A program made the position numbers and the translations under genes. A stretch of 34,336 nucleotides of DNA from Saccoglossus kowalevskii (lineage: Eukaryota > Hemichordata > Enteropneusta > Harrimaniidae): the NCBI RefSeq assembly GCF_000003605.2, contig NW_003141319.1, forward strand, positions 184,031-218,366, given 5' to 3'. Below are positions 23,029 through 33,627 of the stretch, in pieces. A model generated the notes under the pieces. That model had not been told where the DNA came from. It saw only the letters and a program-made list of their open reading frames with translations, and did no database searches. Position 1 is the first letter of the stretch, and each line of letters begins with the position of its first letter.

Positions 23029-23212
23029 TACCGTAAAATCTGTATTAGAAGCCGCATCCCTAATAGAAGTCGCACCCATTCTTTTTAAACAATTGGGAGC
23101 CAAAAAATCATCATTTCTCATATGTGTAGATGCTCTAATAGAAGCCGCACCCCCTCTATTGGATTGTACCATTTTAATAGAAGCCGCGGTTTCTAATACA
23201 GATTTTACAGTA
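23029..23212. mobile_element. TA-flanked MITE (family C)
   Basis: The left end TACCGTAAAATCTGTATTAG continues AAGCCGC. The right end GCGGTTTCTAATACAGATTT continues TACAGTA and is its near-perfect inverse. TA flanks both ends. Inside, AATAGAAGCCGCACCC-like words occur four times. It has no open frame, and its first bases resemble those of family B. Confidence 0.88.
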
Positions 23213-24028
23213 TATTCTCACTGTATTGGCACTTTAGATAAATTAAGATTCAGTTAATTCATGAATTGAATCAAATTCGCTAAAATGATATGCAGCTATT
23301 TCAAAGTGTTGTACAGTACATCTGTATATTCACTTTCTACAAGCAGAACAAAAAAATTAAAAAAACTGCCATTATCGTTTTATTTTTTCAAATTCAAAAC
23401 CAACAACACAGACAGTATTATAAATATAAAATGTGACGATATAGCACAAATGTTACAGTCACCCAGGAAAATCTCTCTACAAACCACAATAATAATTTCA
23501 ATAAATATCGACCATTTGAATTACAAAATATGATATCCAAACAATGTATGGTTTACAAAATCTGCTCAAATGAATGAAAAACCGAAATCAATATATTTAT
23601 AGGAAATAACGTTTGGCATAATACTTGTATGATGTTTCAATGTGTTGGTGTGAAACTCTGCACCTGATATGGGAAGCACAGATTATTGATGCATTCACGT
23701 ATTTTTTTTTTTACTCTTCAAAAAAAAAAAGATTGATGATATTCTCAAACTCAAGCAGATATCTAATTTATAAAAAGAAACAAAATCATTTTTTTTTGTG
23801 GAAATTAAAATACAAAAATTTACGATATAGATTTGCACTATAAAAAGTATTCTAGTTTCCATGGAAATAATATTGTATCTGTAGTGAGTTTAATTGTTAA
23901 CGTGTACTGTTGAAAGCATTCCCAGGTAAGCAGAATGAACGGGAGGGGGAGGGGGGGTTGATGTGTTTAATAAAATAAATAAAACATTTCTAATATAAGA
24001 GCACATAAACCAAACATCGCATTTATAG
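23213..24028. other. AT-rich spacer
   Basis: Frames at 23285-23533 and 23625-23843 are low in complexity and not called. A G-rich run GGGAGGGGGAGGGGGGG at about 23941 could form a G-quadruplex. Confidence 0.4.
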
Positions 24029-24305
24029 TACTGTAAAATACTTTATTTTCACTTGGAATAAATTTTCGCTATTTTCGCTGAAGGAAAGATTCAGTGAAAA
24101 TAAAATCAAGCAAATATTAATTAATTTTCGCTATTTTCGCTGAAGGAATGATTCAGTGAAAATAAAATCAAGCAAATATTCTTTTTTTACAATATTTTAC
24201 ATTTAACTCGTCAAAAATCAGTGAAAATAAAATCCATACAAAACAAAACACCAAAAGTCTTTTCAGCGAATATTAATTCCAGCTACAATATAGTACTTCT
24301 TAGTA
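24029..24305. mobile_element. TA-flanked MITE (family B), copy 2 with internal duplication
   Basis: The left end TACTGTAAAATACTTTATTT matches copy 1. The right end is decayed (GTACTTCTTAGTA). A stretch of about 60 bp starting TTTTCGCTATTTTCGCTGAA is present twice in tandem at about 24064-24180, making this copy some 75 bp longer than the others. Confidence 0.8.
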
Positions 24306-26864
24306 TAGTGGATTATTACAATACAACCTGTTTTGACTTTGAACACACATGCTACTAATATAGCATATATTGTAATTAAAAAATGTACAGTGAGCTGAAG
24401 AAATTAAAAGGTCTTTTCCACTGTGGTAATATTTTCTTTGATAAATATGATGCAAACATTATATAGTCCCAGAGATACACTGTATTACAAATAATCTGAT
24501 CTGCACAACTGTTGACATTTTTGCACGACTGTAAATTTAAAAATTTGTAAGTGATGATATTCGTACGTGTGATGCAAGCTAACAGTTTAAAGGGTCATTG
24601 TCTTCAGAACTGCGCTTGTCAACATTCTAACATGCTTTTATTGTTTTGTACTCAAGTTGGACTTCATCGACATCATGAACTATGTAGTTCATTACTAAAA
24701 CGCAATATGGTTGGAATACGATAAACATTACCCATGGTCGTAACTTGTGTATTGTCAAAAAAAAGCCACGAATTATGATCAAGCTTAACACATGCAAGTG
24801 TTTTTTGTTTTTATTTTTGTATTTATTGGCCTACCTGTAAATGTGTCCAATTTTTAGTAGCTCTCTAAAAACAGACTGTTGTAAATATTCATAGTTTTGT
24901 AGGCCTCCCCTATGCACATGTATATTATGACTGTGTTACTATGGAAATGCTACACATCATTTTAGTGAATTAAGCTTGATTCATGAATTAATTTAGAACA
25001 AATTGTCAGCAAAGTCAAGTCACGTAAGAGTTGACTTTCAGCAGAATTAGCAACGTGTTAAATTAGAATCAATCTAAAATATCACGCCAGAAAAAGAGGG
25101 TTTTTCAGAGATACTTGTGACAGCGACAAACATTTACTTCTAAAATCTCTCAACAAAATCAACATAATTTTCAGTTGTACACACACAAAGTGGACAGACG
25201 GACGGATGAACAGACAGAGAGACAAAAGCAAATTAAAAATCTTTTTATTTCAGTCAAAAGCGATTCAATGTTGGAGAACATTTCCTACAGTTTTTTTCTT
25301 TTCAGGGTTTCTTTTCTGATTCTTGCCACTAAAACATAGCGGTGTGCTGCGTTACGTTCAGTATGGGTCCCATGTGACGAATACAACATGTGTTAAATAC
25401 AACACCAAAGTTGAATCACTGTAGGACTTTAAGTTCTCAGCAATTTCTAAATTTAGCTACAGTAGACAGGACTGAGAGAAGCTGTAAAGATCTCCAGGAA
25501 AACAAACAATTATGTTCTAGGAACTGCATACGAAAGTTGCAATTGCAACAGCCACTCTTTTTTTTCAAAAAAAAAAGAAAGTCCAAATTAGTAGTTGGCC
25601 AATGAAACTGTTAGTTGCAAAAACACAATCATAATATTAAAACATTTTTGATGTTATTTATACGTCTATAAACAGTGACCTTGCTTGTAGCTCAGGCATG
25701 TACAGCAATCTATTTTTATTAATTATCGGCCAGACTCTTGAGAAATGAAGGAATCACATTTGAAGCTCTGCTTAGTATTCAATATAGGACTACATTATAT
25801 TGTTATTGATTGCTCCGTATAAGCAATCAAAATCATACGCAAATTGCGCAAATATCGATGTCAGATTTCTATGAGAACATCGATAATTCATGTGAGGGTT
25901 ATTGATGACAGAGCGAATCACAGGGCGAGAAAACCCTTACTGGACTGTTGACAGGAAAGGACAGAAAAAAACTCATGGATTTAGAGAAATGAACGGTGTT
26001 GGGTTACAGATTTGTTTTTCGAAACGGAATTACTGTTTGACAATGATACATTATTGGTTGCACTACAGAAAAATATATAAACGTATGTTGTTTCATTTTG
26101 TTTTGTGCTTGAAATATGTTCTTCTGTGAAGTAAAGAAAAAACTATTGAAAAATCTATGAAGCTCATTAAAAATGCCGAGTTAGAAAAAAATTAATAATG
26201 ACGATCCATGCCATTAAGTTGTGATTTGCGTTGAAACCATACGTAGGTCAGGAAAATAACTTTGTAATAACTAATGACAGATTGTTATACAGCAGTGTTT
26301 CGACATATGTGCGGTTTTGTGTCGTTGATTACTGAAATTTAATCACGTCTGAAAAGCAGCATAAAAAAACCCAATAATGTTGTGTATTATTCATATATAA
26401 AAAAAATCACTCGTATTGTAAAAATGATTTTTTTTTAGAACTGATTGCAATCGAAATATGCTATAATTACAAAACATTATTGTGACGACATTATTTGCTG
26501 TGTAAATAGGAAAAAGCAAATTTATTGAGCAGCAAATATTTTTATGTCAACTTTCAACAGGTGTTTTTATTCAACTATTTTCCCTGACCATGTTTTTTTT
26601 TATTCATGGCTTCAAAAGGTTTGAATACTTATTGTTACTAAAATCACGATTTTTAAATGAAAGTAGGCTTTAAAAACACTTGGTAATTTTTGAGAAAAAT
26701 ATGCTACTAGTGAATTAACCGTTAATTTTATGTTTATGGATTACGATCACCTGGCATTGCCCGAGAATGAAGTGAAAATTTACAGTGACTCTGAACAGCT
26801 CCCTCTACAGAAATTTTGAGAGAGTGCAATGGGAACAAATGAGCAATGCAGTTGGGTTATATGC
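24306..26864. other. Long gene-free stretch
   Basis: No transposon ends or conserved exon recognised. Small frames at 25390-25605 and 25902-26129 have no motif. The region 25,740-26,350 is somewhat more complex, includes TTAATCACGT at 26339-26348, and could hold a regulatory element. Confidence 0.4.
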
Positions 26865-26877
26865 TGCCATCTAGAGA
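26865..26877 (-). promoter_or_regulatory. CTCF-like motif, 11 of 13
   Basis: The minus strand reads TCTCTAGATGGCA, matching the CTCF core at 11 of 13 positions. Confidence 0.3.
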
Positions 26878-27224
26878 CAACATCTGACATTCTTTTGTTT
26901 TTATACAAATTTTTACAGCAGTATAGGTAGGATAAGAATAAAAGCTTAGATTTTCTTTTAAATGTTTACAAAAAAAGAAATTTTTAAATTAAAATTAAAT
27001 ATCAGAAAAAAAATCATCTTTCAAATTATTATATAATATCCTTATTTTTGATTTGAACTGGACATACATGTACTACTATGAATCACACAATTTTACCATG
27101 TTTTTACCAAAAAAAGAAAAATTCCCCTATACTGAAGAAAATATTTTTAAGTAAATTTTATCTGAGTAGGGCATCAACAAAAACATTCTATTATAGAAAA
27201 AAAATTCTTTTACAAGTTAAACAG

Positions 27225-27237
27225 TGCCATCTGGTGG
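27225..27237 (-). promoter_or_regulatory. CTCF-type motif, perfect core
   Basis: The minus strand reads CCACCAGATGGCA, a 13 of 13 match to CCASYAGRKGGCR. It points back toward the perfect plus-strand site at 1884. Confidence 0.5.
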
Positions 27238-27863
27238 TGGTTTTCAAGTATAACAAAAAGTGGTAGTCGTATTGTCAAGCAGTATTTATGACCTGCCAAC
27301 CCATAATTCCGTGCAACATATATGATGCACAAAGCGTGCTGGAGTCTATTATGGATTGGGCAGTGATGATGACATCACAAAATTGGTATTGACAATAGTG
27401 TAAATATAAAATGCAATAACTTCCAAAGCAAGAAAATCTATTGCATCAAGTTTAGCAGGTACAAGATAATGGTTAAATAAAGTATTTATAAACGATGATA
27501 AAGCTAATCACCTGGATGGAAAACCGTTACCGGGTTGTTGACAGAGAAGCCAGAAGACTTAACGATAATCAGTAATTCGTTAGAACCAGCCACACATGTA
27601 AAATACAGGAGTGAATGTATTTTGTGTTTTTTACACTAGTAATATCAACATGCTTTAAGTGACTTCAGTGAAAAAAAGAGTGATGCACTGCCCGTCATGT
27701 GTGATGATAGGCCATGGATTTGGATGTATGGCAGCAGTGGGCAAGACCAATGTGCCATCTACGTCGTTATGATGTCCTACTGATGCATTGGTTGTGACAC
27801 TAATTTCCTGGTGGACGAATGACGCAACAGAGCACTGTACCTTGATATAGCGATCTCAAAATA
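27238..27863. other. Region below the RPAP2 3' end
   Basis: No recognised RPAP2 terminal exon on the minus strand. A weaker CTCF-like word lies at 27753-27765 on the minus strand (10 of 13). The sequence is more complex than the far-left desert and may include the 3' UTR. Confidence 0.35.
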
Positions 27864-28047
27864 CTAACTTATGTTTCTCCAGCAGTCAACAAGCTGACTC
27901 AAGATCCCAACAAAATCAGTCTTGTTGGAGGGTACACTGGGTGAGACATGGGGTGCATGTAAGATGTTAAACCCATTACTCAAACAAACATCCTTGTTCG
28001 GACATACCATACGCATACATAACTGGTAGCGTGACATCACTATTTGA
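27864..28047 (-). CDS. RPAP2: Possible last exon of RPAP2 (weak)
   Basis: An acceptor (gtccag) at 28048-28053 opens an exon whose first base would complete the split codon of the preceding exon, after which 60 codons run to a TAG at 27864-27866. The phase fits, and it lies only 75 bases below the previous donor. Against it, the upstream pyrimidine tract is poor, and the peptide (MSRYQLC, then ILSQLVDCW) does not clearly match the RPAP2 C-terminus I know. A matching phase has a one-in-three chance. The real last exon may lie further down and be too short to see. Confidence 0.25.
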
Positions 28048-28122
28048 CTGGACACTATTCTCTAAATGCTACATATCAAGTTTTTTTTCACCGACGTCAA
28101 TAGGAATGAAAAATTAACTTAC

Positions 28123-28263
28123 ATGAGCAGGAGTACCACCGCCATCAGTGTCAATTCAGCGGGTCTCAAGACTACATTAGTGCTGCTCAGATGAAAGCTC
28201 TTCACCAGAGTGTTCAGACTGGTTGATATATCCTTCATAGAGAGACGCAAAGGTCCAAGAAGA
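28123..28263 (-). CDS. RPAP2: RPAP2 exon, conserved C-terminal region (part 2)
   Basis: 141 bases: one base completes the Ala codon, then 46 codons, then two bases of a split codon. The acceptor is accaaag and the donor is gtaagt. Seen in the peptide are [18 protein letters not shown] and [15 protein letters not shown]. This is the family pattern of a leucine-rich helix, a 'LVKTF'-like motif and then 'P.EWTL.A..LL'; the usual Trp of the last motif is Leu here. The frame is too short for a simple length filter to pick out. Confidence 0.9.
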
Positions 28264-31200
28264 CTTTGGTAACTTTAAATATAAAACAGAGCACTGTTAA
28301 ATTGTGAATGGCTTCATGTTTATGCATGTTGTGAAAGTTTCACTTAAAATGAACTTTTCATTGCGATTAATAAAATACAATGTTATCGGAAGTGAGCAGA
28401 TTTTTTACACATATACTGACAAATACTTAAATCTCATATGCAGTTCTTTGTTAAATTTAATTGATCTATTTATTGTGAACTAAGCAAGCCACGCCACCTG
28501 TACACAAAATTTCATAATCATCTCACTTTGGGTTTATTAGACATTGCCAGAATACTAGTATTGAGATGGGGTTGTTATGCAAATGATCAATTAGTATGCA
28601 TGGATTTGCATAAAAAAATCAGCCCATAAGATAGAACTATTTCCGGGTTCAAAAGTTTCTTCTGGTTTTACTTACGCTCTGTTAAGTTTCTGCATAACTA
28701 TATTTCGTCTGATCGACAGCTGTGACTGAGAGTCGACGAATGGCAGAATGATTTGACGGGTATCTTGCGATTCAACCACATCCTGCAGATGAAATAGACC
28801 ATAATGAATGATGTTTTTTTGTAGAATGAACAATTTTTGTAATGACGTTTTTTTTCTAAATACTGTAAACACTTTGGGGCATCCCATATTTTTTTCTGAC
28901 AAAATTTTGTAGAACGTTTTTTGTATTTTTAATGAATTTTTGATAATTTGGGATCAAATGGAATAATTATTGGTAAAATTATGATGTCAGTATATTGAAC
29001 AAGTTTTCCCATGATAAATCTTGTAGCTAATTTTCAAAATTTCTGAGTAAACATTAATTTACCATAGAAAACTACTTTAAGAAACTGACAACATAATTGG
29101 ATACACTGATGGGTTGAATTGAAAATAAACAAGAAATTTAAAATGTTATGTACATGAAAAAATAGGTTCCTATGTCTGTGCATGAAGCAAAAACATAGCT
29201 TCACCTAGAAGCCTCTTTCTCAGTCTGAGTTCACCGAATAGGCCTCTCCCACAGAAAACAGTGAGGGCTCCTGACTTGGATATATGAATTGTTATAAGAC
29301 CACGGCAGACATGATAACAGGGTAATTATACTTTCCATGGCTAGGGAAATCTGTGAAAGTATATTCTGAGTTTTATCCATTGTTTGCTACATAACCCTGT
29401 AATTTCTAAGCAATTATGTTCAGAATGAAATAAATCAAAGACTTTAAAGCGGGGGAGTCGTCACCTGCGCATGCGTCAGATGGCCATAGCGTGTCATTGT
29501 TTACAAACAAGCGCCTACCCATGAGCCTTTGAGTTTTTCGTGTGTGTTGTTATCATCGCTTAGGACTCAATTCCCACGTGTGCGCAGGTGGACACCCTCC
29601 CGCTTTAATATTTGTTCTCATATTAGTATCTAAGATAGAGCACAGAATTTAAATCATCTGTGTTCTATGTCACAATACCTTCTCTTCTCTCTTTACATCT
29701 TCTTTTTTGCTCAAAACAGTTCCTCTGTAAAATTTCTGAACTTTGGCTTCAAAAATCGCTTCTTCTCTAGATATTTTTTTCTCGCCAGCAACAAGTTTGT
29801 TACTCTTCTGTTGCTGCAACAGCTGACCATAATCTTTTTCCCCTGGCATCCCAGCAACAGATTTGTTTTTGGCCCGATCTTCCTCACTCATGTTGACTGA
29901 CTGTTGCGCTAACTGTTCTGTTTGTTGTTGTGCTACTGCATTTACAGACGAATCAGACAAATTGTTTACTATCTCCGTATTTGCCGATGGTTGACTACTT
30001 TGCTGCTGCAATGTCTGCACCAGCTCTTGTTGTGTCGCAGCTAACTTGTTTGCAGTCTCATCACCGAACACCAACCGAATTGCCTCCACAGTTCGCCATT
30101 CAAAAAGCGTCTTTCTAACAATTTCTAATGGGAGACTTTTGTTTATTGGTACATCCAAACATTTCTTAGGTTTCCTCTTCTTAGTCTTTGGTTTAACAGT
30201 TACACTATCTTTTGTTCTTTGCTCCAAATTATCCACTACTCCAACTTTCTGTTGCTGACTCTCATCAGCAGCGGTATCCTCTTTCTCCACAACCGACCTC
30301 TGTTTGTTTTGCAGCTCCATGCACAAATCTTCATGTGTCTCTTCTGAAGGAACTTTATCACTGGCAGATAATCCCCCAGCGTTTGATTGATTACCATGAC
30401 AACTAGTCCCCACTTCATTCATCTCTGATTTATTCTCAAATCTTGTTTCCTCATCTGCTCTATCTTTGATCTGTGACATATGCTCCTCATCCGTGATGAG
30501 TAGCTGGGATAAGTCATCAGCCAGTTCATCAAGGGGAACTTCCGGTACATCATCAGGATTGACCGTAACTTGATTAATATCCTCTTTTTTTACTTTTGGG
30601 GATATTAGTACTACTTCTTGACCAGCGCCCTCAATTTTAAAATCCTTCTTTGTCGTCTTGTCTTTGGACAGTAACGTAATGTCTGGAGGACTGCAATAAA
30701 ACACACAGCCTTTGATTTACATGTGGTTTTTTATAAGGGGGGGGCAAGCGGGTAGCTGGCACAGTTACAGGAAATATAAATGTAAAATAAAATGAAAGTT
30801 TTATTTACAGTAAAAAATGGGTTTGAAACTATACAGATAAAGCAAATTCCTAATTACATTTTACATTTTTATAATATTTTTGATAATTTGTGCTTAAGAA
30901 TCAAAATTGGAAATTGCGTATGAATTACGACATTTAATTTGGAAAATGCTTTATATGCTTACAAAAAATAATATCTTTGTACAAATTACAGATGAATAAA
31001 ATAGATAATTACGTTTTACACATTGCCCATGTCTACGAAATTACGTTTTTTATTTATTTAAATTACATCATTACGAAAATAAAAACAACTTGCCTTGCCG
31101 ACCGTCGATAAAGTTGATGTTTCTTGGAACAACAAAGCAGGAATACAACTTATTTGCAAATTACCTCCAAGATCACATTGTGAGTGAGAGAGCCACAGTT

Positions 31201-33548
31201 TTTGATCCAAATATTGTTTCATTCTCTGCTATTATCACGTCCACTGTAGTGCCAAATACAGTCAAACCTTTGTAAAGTGAGCACCCAAGGGACTTCATTA
31301 AAATCATCACATCTCGTACTTTTGACATAATATTTGTCCAAAAAATAATGCATCTGTGCTGATCAAAATCGAATAAGTTATGCTTTGGAGCTGCCTGATA
31401 GTGGTCACTATAGACGGGTGGTATTTATATAGAGGTGGTCACTATAGACAGGTGGTCTTTATATAGAGATGGTCGCTATAGACAGGTGGTCTTAATATAG
31501 AGGTGGTCACTATAGACAGGTGGTCTTTATATATAGGTGGTCACTCTAGACAGGTGGTCTTTATATAGGGGTGGTCACTATAGTCAGGTGGTCTTTATAT
31601 AGGGGTGGTCACTATAGACAGGTGGTCTTTATATAGGGTGGTCACTATAGACAGGTGGTCTTTATATAGAGGTGGTCACTATAGACAGGTGGTCTTTATA
31701 TAGGGGTGGTCACTATAGACAGGTGGTCTTTATACAGGGGTGGTCACTATAGTCAGGTGGTCTTTATATAGAGATGGTCGCTATAGACAGGTGGTCTTTA
31801 TATAGAGATGGTCACTCTAGACAGGTGGTCTTTATATAGGGGTGGTCACTATAGTCAGGTGGTCTTTATATAGGGGTGGTCACTCTAGACAGGTGGTCTT
31901 TATATAGGGGTGGTCACTATAGTCAGGTGGTCTTTATATAGGGGTGGTCACTATAGACAGGTGGTCTTTATATAGAGGTGGTCACTATAGACAGGTGGTC
32001 TTTATATAGAGGTGGTCACTATAGACAGGTGGTCTTTATATAGGGGTGGTCACTATAGACAGGTGGTCTTTATACAGGGGTGGTCACTATAGTCAGGTGG
32101 TCTTTATATAGAGATGGTCACTCTAGACAGGTGGTCTTTATATAAGGGTGATCACTATAGACAGGTGGTCTTTATATAGGGGTGGTCGCTATAGACAGGT
32201 GGTCTTTATATAAGGGTGATCACTATAGACAGGTGGTCTTTATATAGGGGTGGTCACTATAGACAGGTGGTCTTTATATAGGGTGGTCACTATAGACAGG
32301 TGGTTTTTATACAGGGGTGGTCACTATAGTCAGGTGGTCTTTATATAGAGGTGGTCACTATAGACAGGTGGTCTTTATATAGAGGTGGTCACTCTAGACA
32401 GGTGGTCTTTATATAGGGGTGGTCACTATAGTCAGGTGGTCTTTATATAGGGGTGGTCACTATAGACAGGTGGTCTTTATATAGAGGTGGTCACTATATA
32501 GAGGTGGTCACTATAGACAGGTGGTCTTTATACAGGATGGAAACTTTTTGAGGTCAACCCCCCCCCCCCCCAAACTAAAGCAAATAAGTTTTTATCTGAC
32601 ATCGATATTTTGACTTCGTCCCTTATGTATCCGGGATGTATACGCAATAGATCCCATCCCTAAATAATACAATAAACTCACATTTCACCTTCTCTGGTCC
32701 AGACTGGAGACGATGGCACCTGGTTCTCAAAGTACTTGGATGCTTTGTAGCAAAAATTGCTACAAAAACACTGAGAAATGAATAAAAAACATAAACATTG
32801 TGAGAATATTGGAGTACTTTATATATTCTTTGTAAATTTTGCGTGCCAGGGTAAAACGCATAATTTTGTATGTTACATATAAAAGCTGTGACAGTTTTGA
32901 AAGCAAACTGAGGTAGTTACGCTCACATCATACTGTAGCTAATATTGTATGTTAGTTAGACAAATCATTTTTGAGAAAGTGTTGAAAGTATACCAAAAAT
33001 GTCAACACTTTTCAATAAAAATAGAGAATTAATGATTATGTCATGAAAATTAATGACTTTTTAAGAAAAAGTCAGAAATATAACTTTTTCCCAAAAATAT
33101 GCATCAAAGTTATGAGGTATAAGTTATCAAAGCAATAATGCCAGCAGTGCTCAAGACAATAAGTGTAAAGTTGATGATGGTCAAAGATGGACAATCAATA
33201 ATACAACAAGTTTTGCTCGACTTTGTTGAAAGCGGAACCTGTATTGGCGATGTGCTTCTAATATAGCAAATACAGTACGTATATACATGTAGAGGCGATG
33301 AATCCAAGCAAAGATACTTCCATTTTCTTATTGAAAAAACAATAAAGCAAAAAATAATAACGTGAAAAATCTCACACACTGACCTTCCTCTCCGATATAT
33401 CATATATTTTATTGGAATGAGTTGAGATGTGATATTTCTGTTTTGGCATGTTACTCAGACCATTCTCACATACTGGATACCCACACTGTTTGGCAACCGA
33501 CCGTTCAATGGTAATGTCTGCATAATGTGATGGAGTGATAAATTTTGC
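28123..33548 (-). CDS. RPAP2: RPAP2 gene, partial: five exons visible (RNA polymerase II-associated protein 2, Rtr1 family)
   Basis: Five minus-strand exons join as 33548-33384, 32770-32682, 30690-29679, 28782-28676 and 28263-28123. All introns are GT-AG, and the phases agree at every join (0, 2, 0, 2). Together they give about 504 residues; human RPAP2 is about 612. The first two exons carry the Rtr1 zinc-binding domain, with a C-x4-C pair (CGYPVC) and a C-x3-C pair (CSNFC). The third is a long, low-complexity acidic and Gln-rich linker, and the last two are the conserved C-terminal region. In known family members the protein removes Ser5 phosphate from the RNA polymerase II CTD and shuttles polymerase II to the nucleus; its catalytic mechanism is debated. 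The N-terminal exons lie beyond position 34336, and the C-terminal end is not settled. Intron lengths are 613, 1991, 896 and 412 bp. Family assignment is secure. Confidence 0.95.
28676..28782 (-). CDS. RPAP2: RPAP2 exon, conserved C-terminal region (part 1)
   Basis: 107 bases, phase 0 in and phase 2 out. The acceptor is ctgcag and the donor is gtaagt after GC of a split Ala codon. The peptide includes [18 protein letters not shown] and MQKLNR. This matches the 'LP.VDS..Q...RR.I....L' pattern in the C-terminal half of RPAP2 proteins. The open frame extends upstream past the acceptor by chance. Confidence 0.9.
29448..29604. mobile_element. TTAA-flanked MITE in an RPAP2 intron
   Basis: TTAA at 29444-29447 and 29605-29608 flanks an inverted repeat. 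The left arm is AGCGGGGGAGTCGTCACCTG continuing CGCATGCG. The right arm is CACGTGTGCGCAGGTGGACA continuing CCCTCCCGCT. It is GC-rich against an AT-rich intron, 157 bp and non-coding. The sequence differs from the MITE family at 12.4, 18.1 and 21.7 kb. Confidence 0.85.
29679..30690 (-). CDS. RPAP2: RPAP2 large central exon
   Basis: This is 1012 bases with no stop: one base completes the split Ile codon, then 337 codons follow. The acceptor is ttgcag and the donor is AAG|gtattg. It starts PPDITLLSK, matching the family segment after the zinc domain. The middle is acidic and low in complexity. A basic cluster ([11 protein letters not shown], about 30163-30195) could be a nuclear localisation signal. 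A conserved-looking segment around [16 protein letters not shown] (about 30055-30105) resembles the Trp-containing motif in the centre of RPAP2 proteins. It is followed by Gln-rich stretches (about 29850-30040) and a charged end. Open frames on the plus strand here are shadows of this exon. Confidence 0.93.
31257..31300 (+). mobile_element. MITE-like terminal sequence beside the 34-bp array
   Basis: TACAGTCAAACCTTTGTAAA, then GTGAGCACCCAAGGGAC, resembles the ends of non-autonomous DNA transposons widespread in invertebrates, whose interiors often hold GTGGTCACTATAGA-type words. The array that follows at 31401 is built of just such words. No matching right end was found. Confidence 0.45.
31401..32535. 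repeat. 34-bp minisatellite in an RPAP2 intron, about 33 units
   Basis: The unit is GTGGTCACTATAGACAGG, then TGGTCTTTATATAGAG. Variants include CTCTAGAC, CTATAGTC and TTTATACAGGGG. The TATACAGGGG variant recurs at 31731, 32071 and 32308, that is 10 and about 7 units apart, which shows higher-order duplication. The array ends near a C run at about 32558-32570. Confidence 0.95.
32682..32770 (-). CDS. RPAP2: RPAP2 exon, second half of the Rtr1 zinc-binding domain
   Basis: This short 89-base exon has no Met. It reads [14 protein letters not shown] and then PVWTREGE, continuing the previous exon in phase 0. CSNFC supplies the second zinc-ligand pair (exon residues 3 and 7), and VWxRE is a family motif that follows it. 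The acceptor is ctcag. The donor is gtgagt after two bases (AT) of a split codon. A second possible donor (gtgaaa, 11 bases upstream) would break the phase with the next exon, so gtgagt is chosen. Confidence 0.93.
33384..33548 (-). CDS. RPAP2: RPAP2 exon, first half of the Rtr1 zinc-binding domain
   Basis: The exon has 55 codons, phase 0 at both ends. The acceptor is ctgcag just upstream (33549-33554) and the donor is gtcagt after AAG. The peptide opens with FITPSHY, continues with [13 protein letters not shown] and ends with KIYDISERK. This is the signature order of the Rtr1/RPAP2 domain. The two cysteines of the first zinc pair are exon residues 22 and 27. A Met codon lies in frame upstream at 33581, but a strong acceptor sits between it and the conserved part, so it is not taken as the start. 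Confidence 0.95.
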
Positions 33549-33627
33549 CTGCAGAGAAAAATAACACGAAGAAAGAAACACTGTAATATCACTCTCGTGA
33601 TGAATATGAATACTTTAATCAGTTGAT

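Noticed and set aside
29667-30406. Plus-strand open frames opposite the RPAP2 large exon
   Set aside because: Antisense shadows of a well-supported exon.
31090-31275. 61-codon plus frame in an RPAP2 intron
   Set aside because: Its end runs into a MITE-like terminus and it has no recognised motif; probably chance or repeat-derived.
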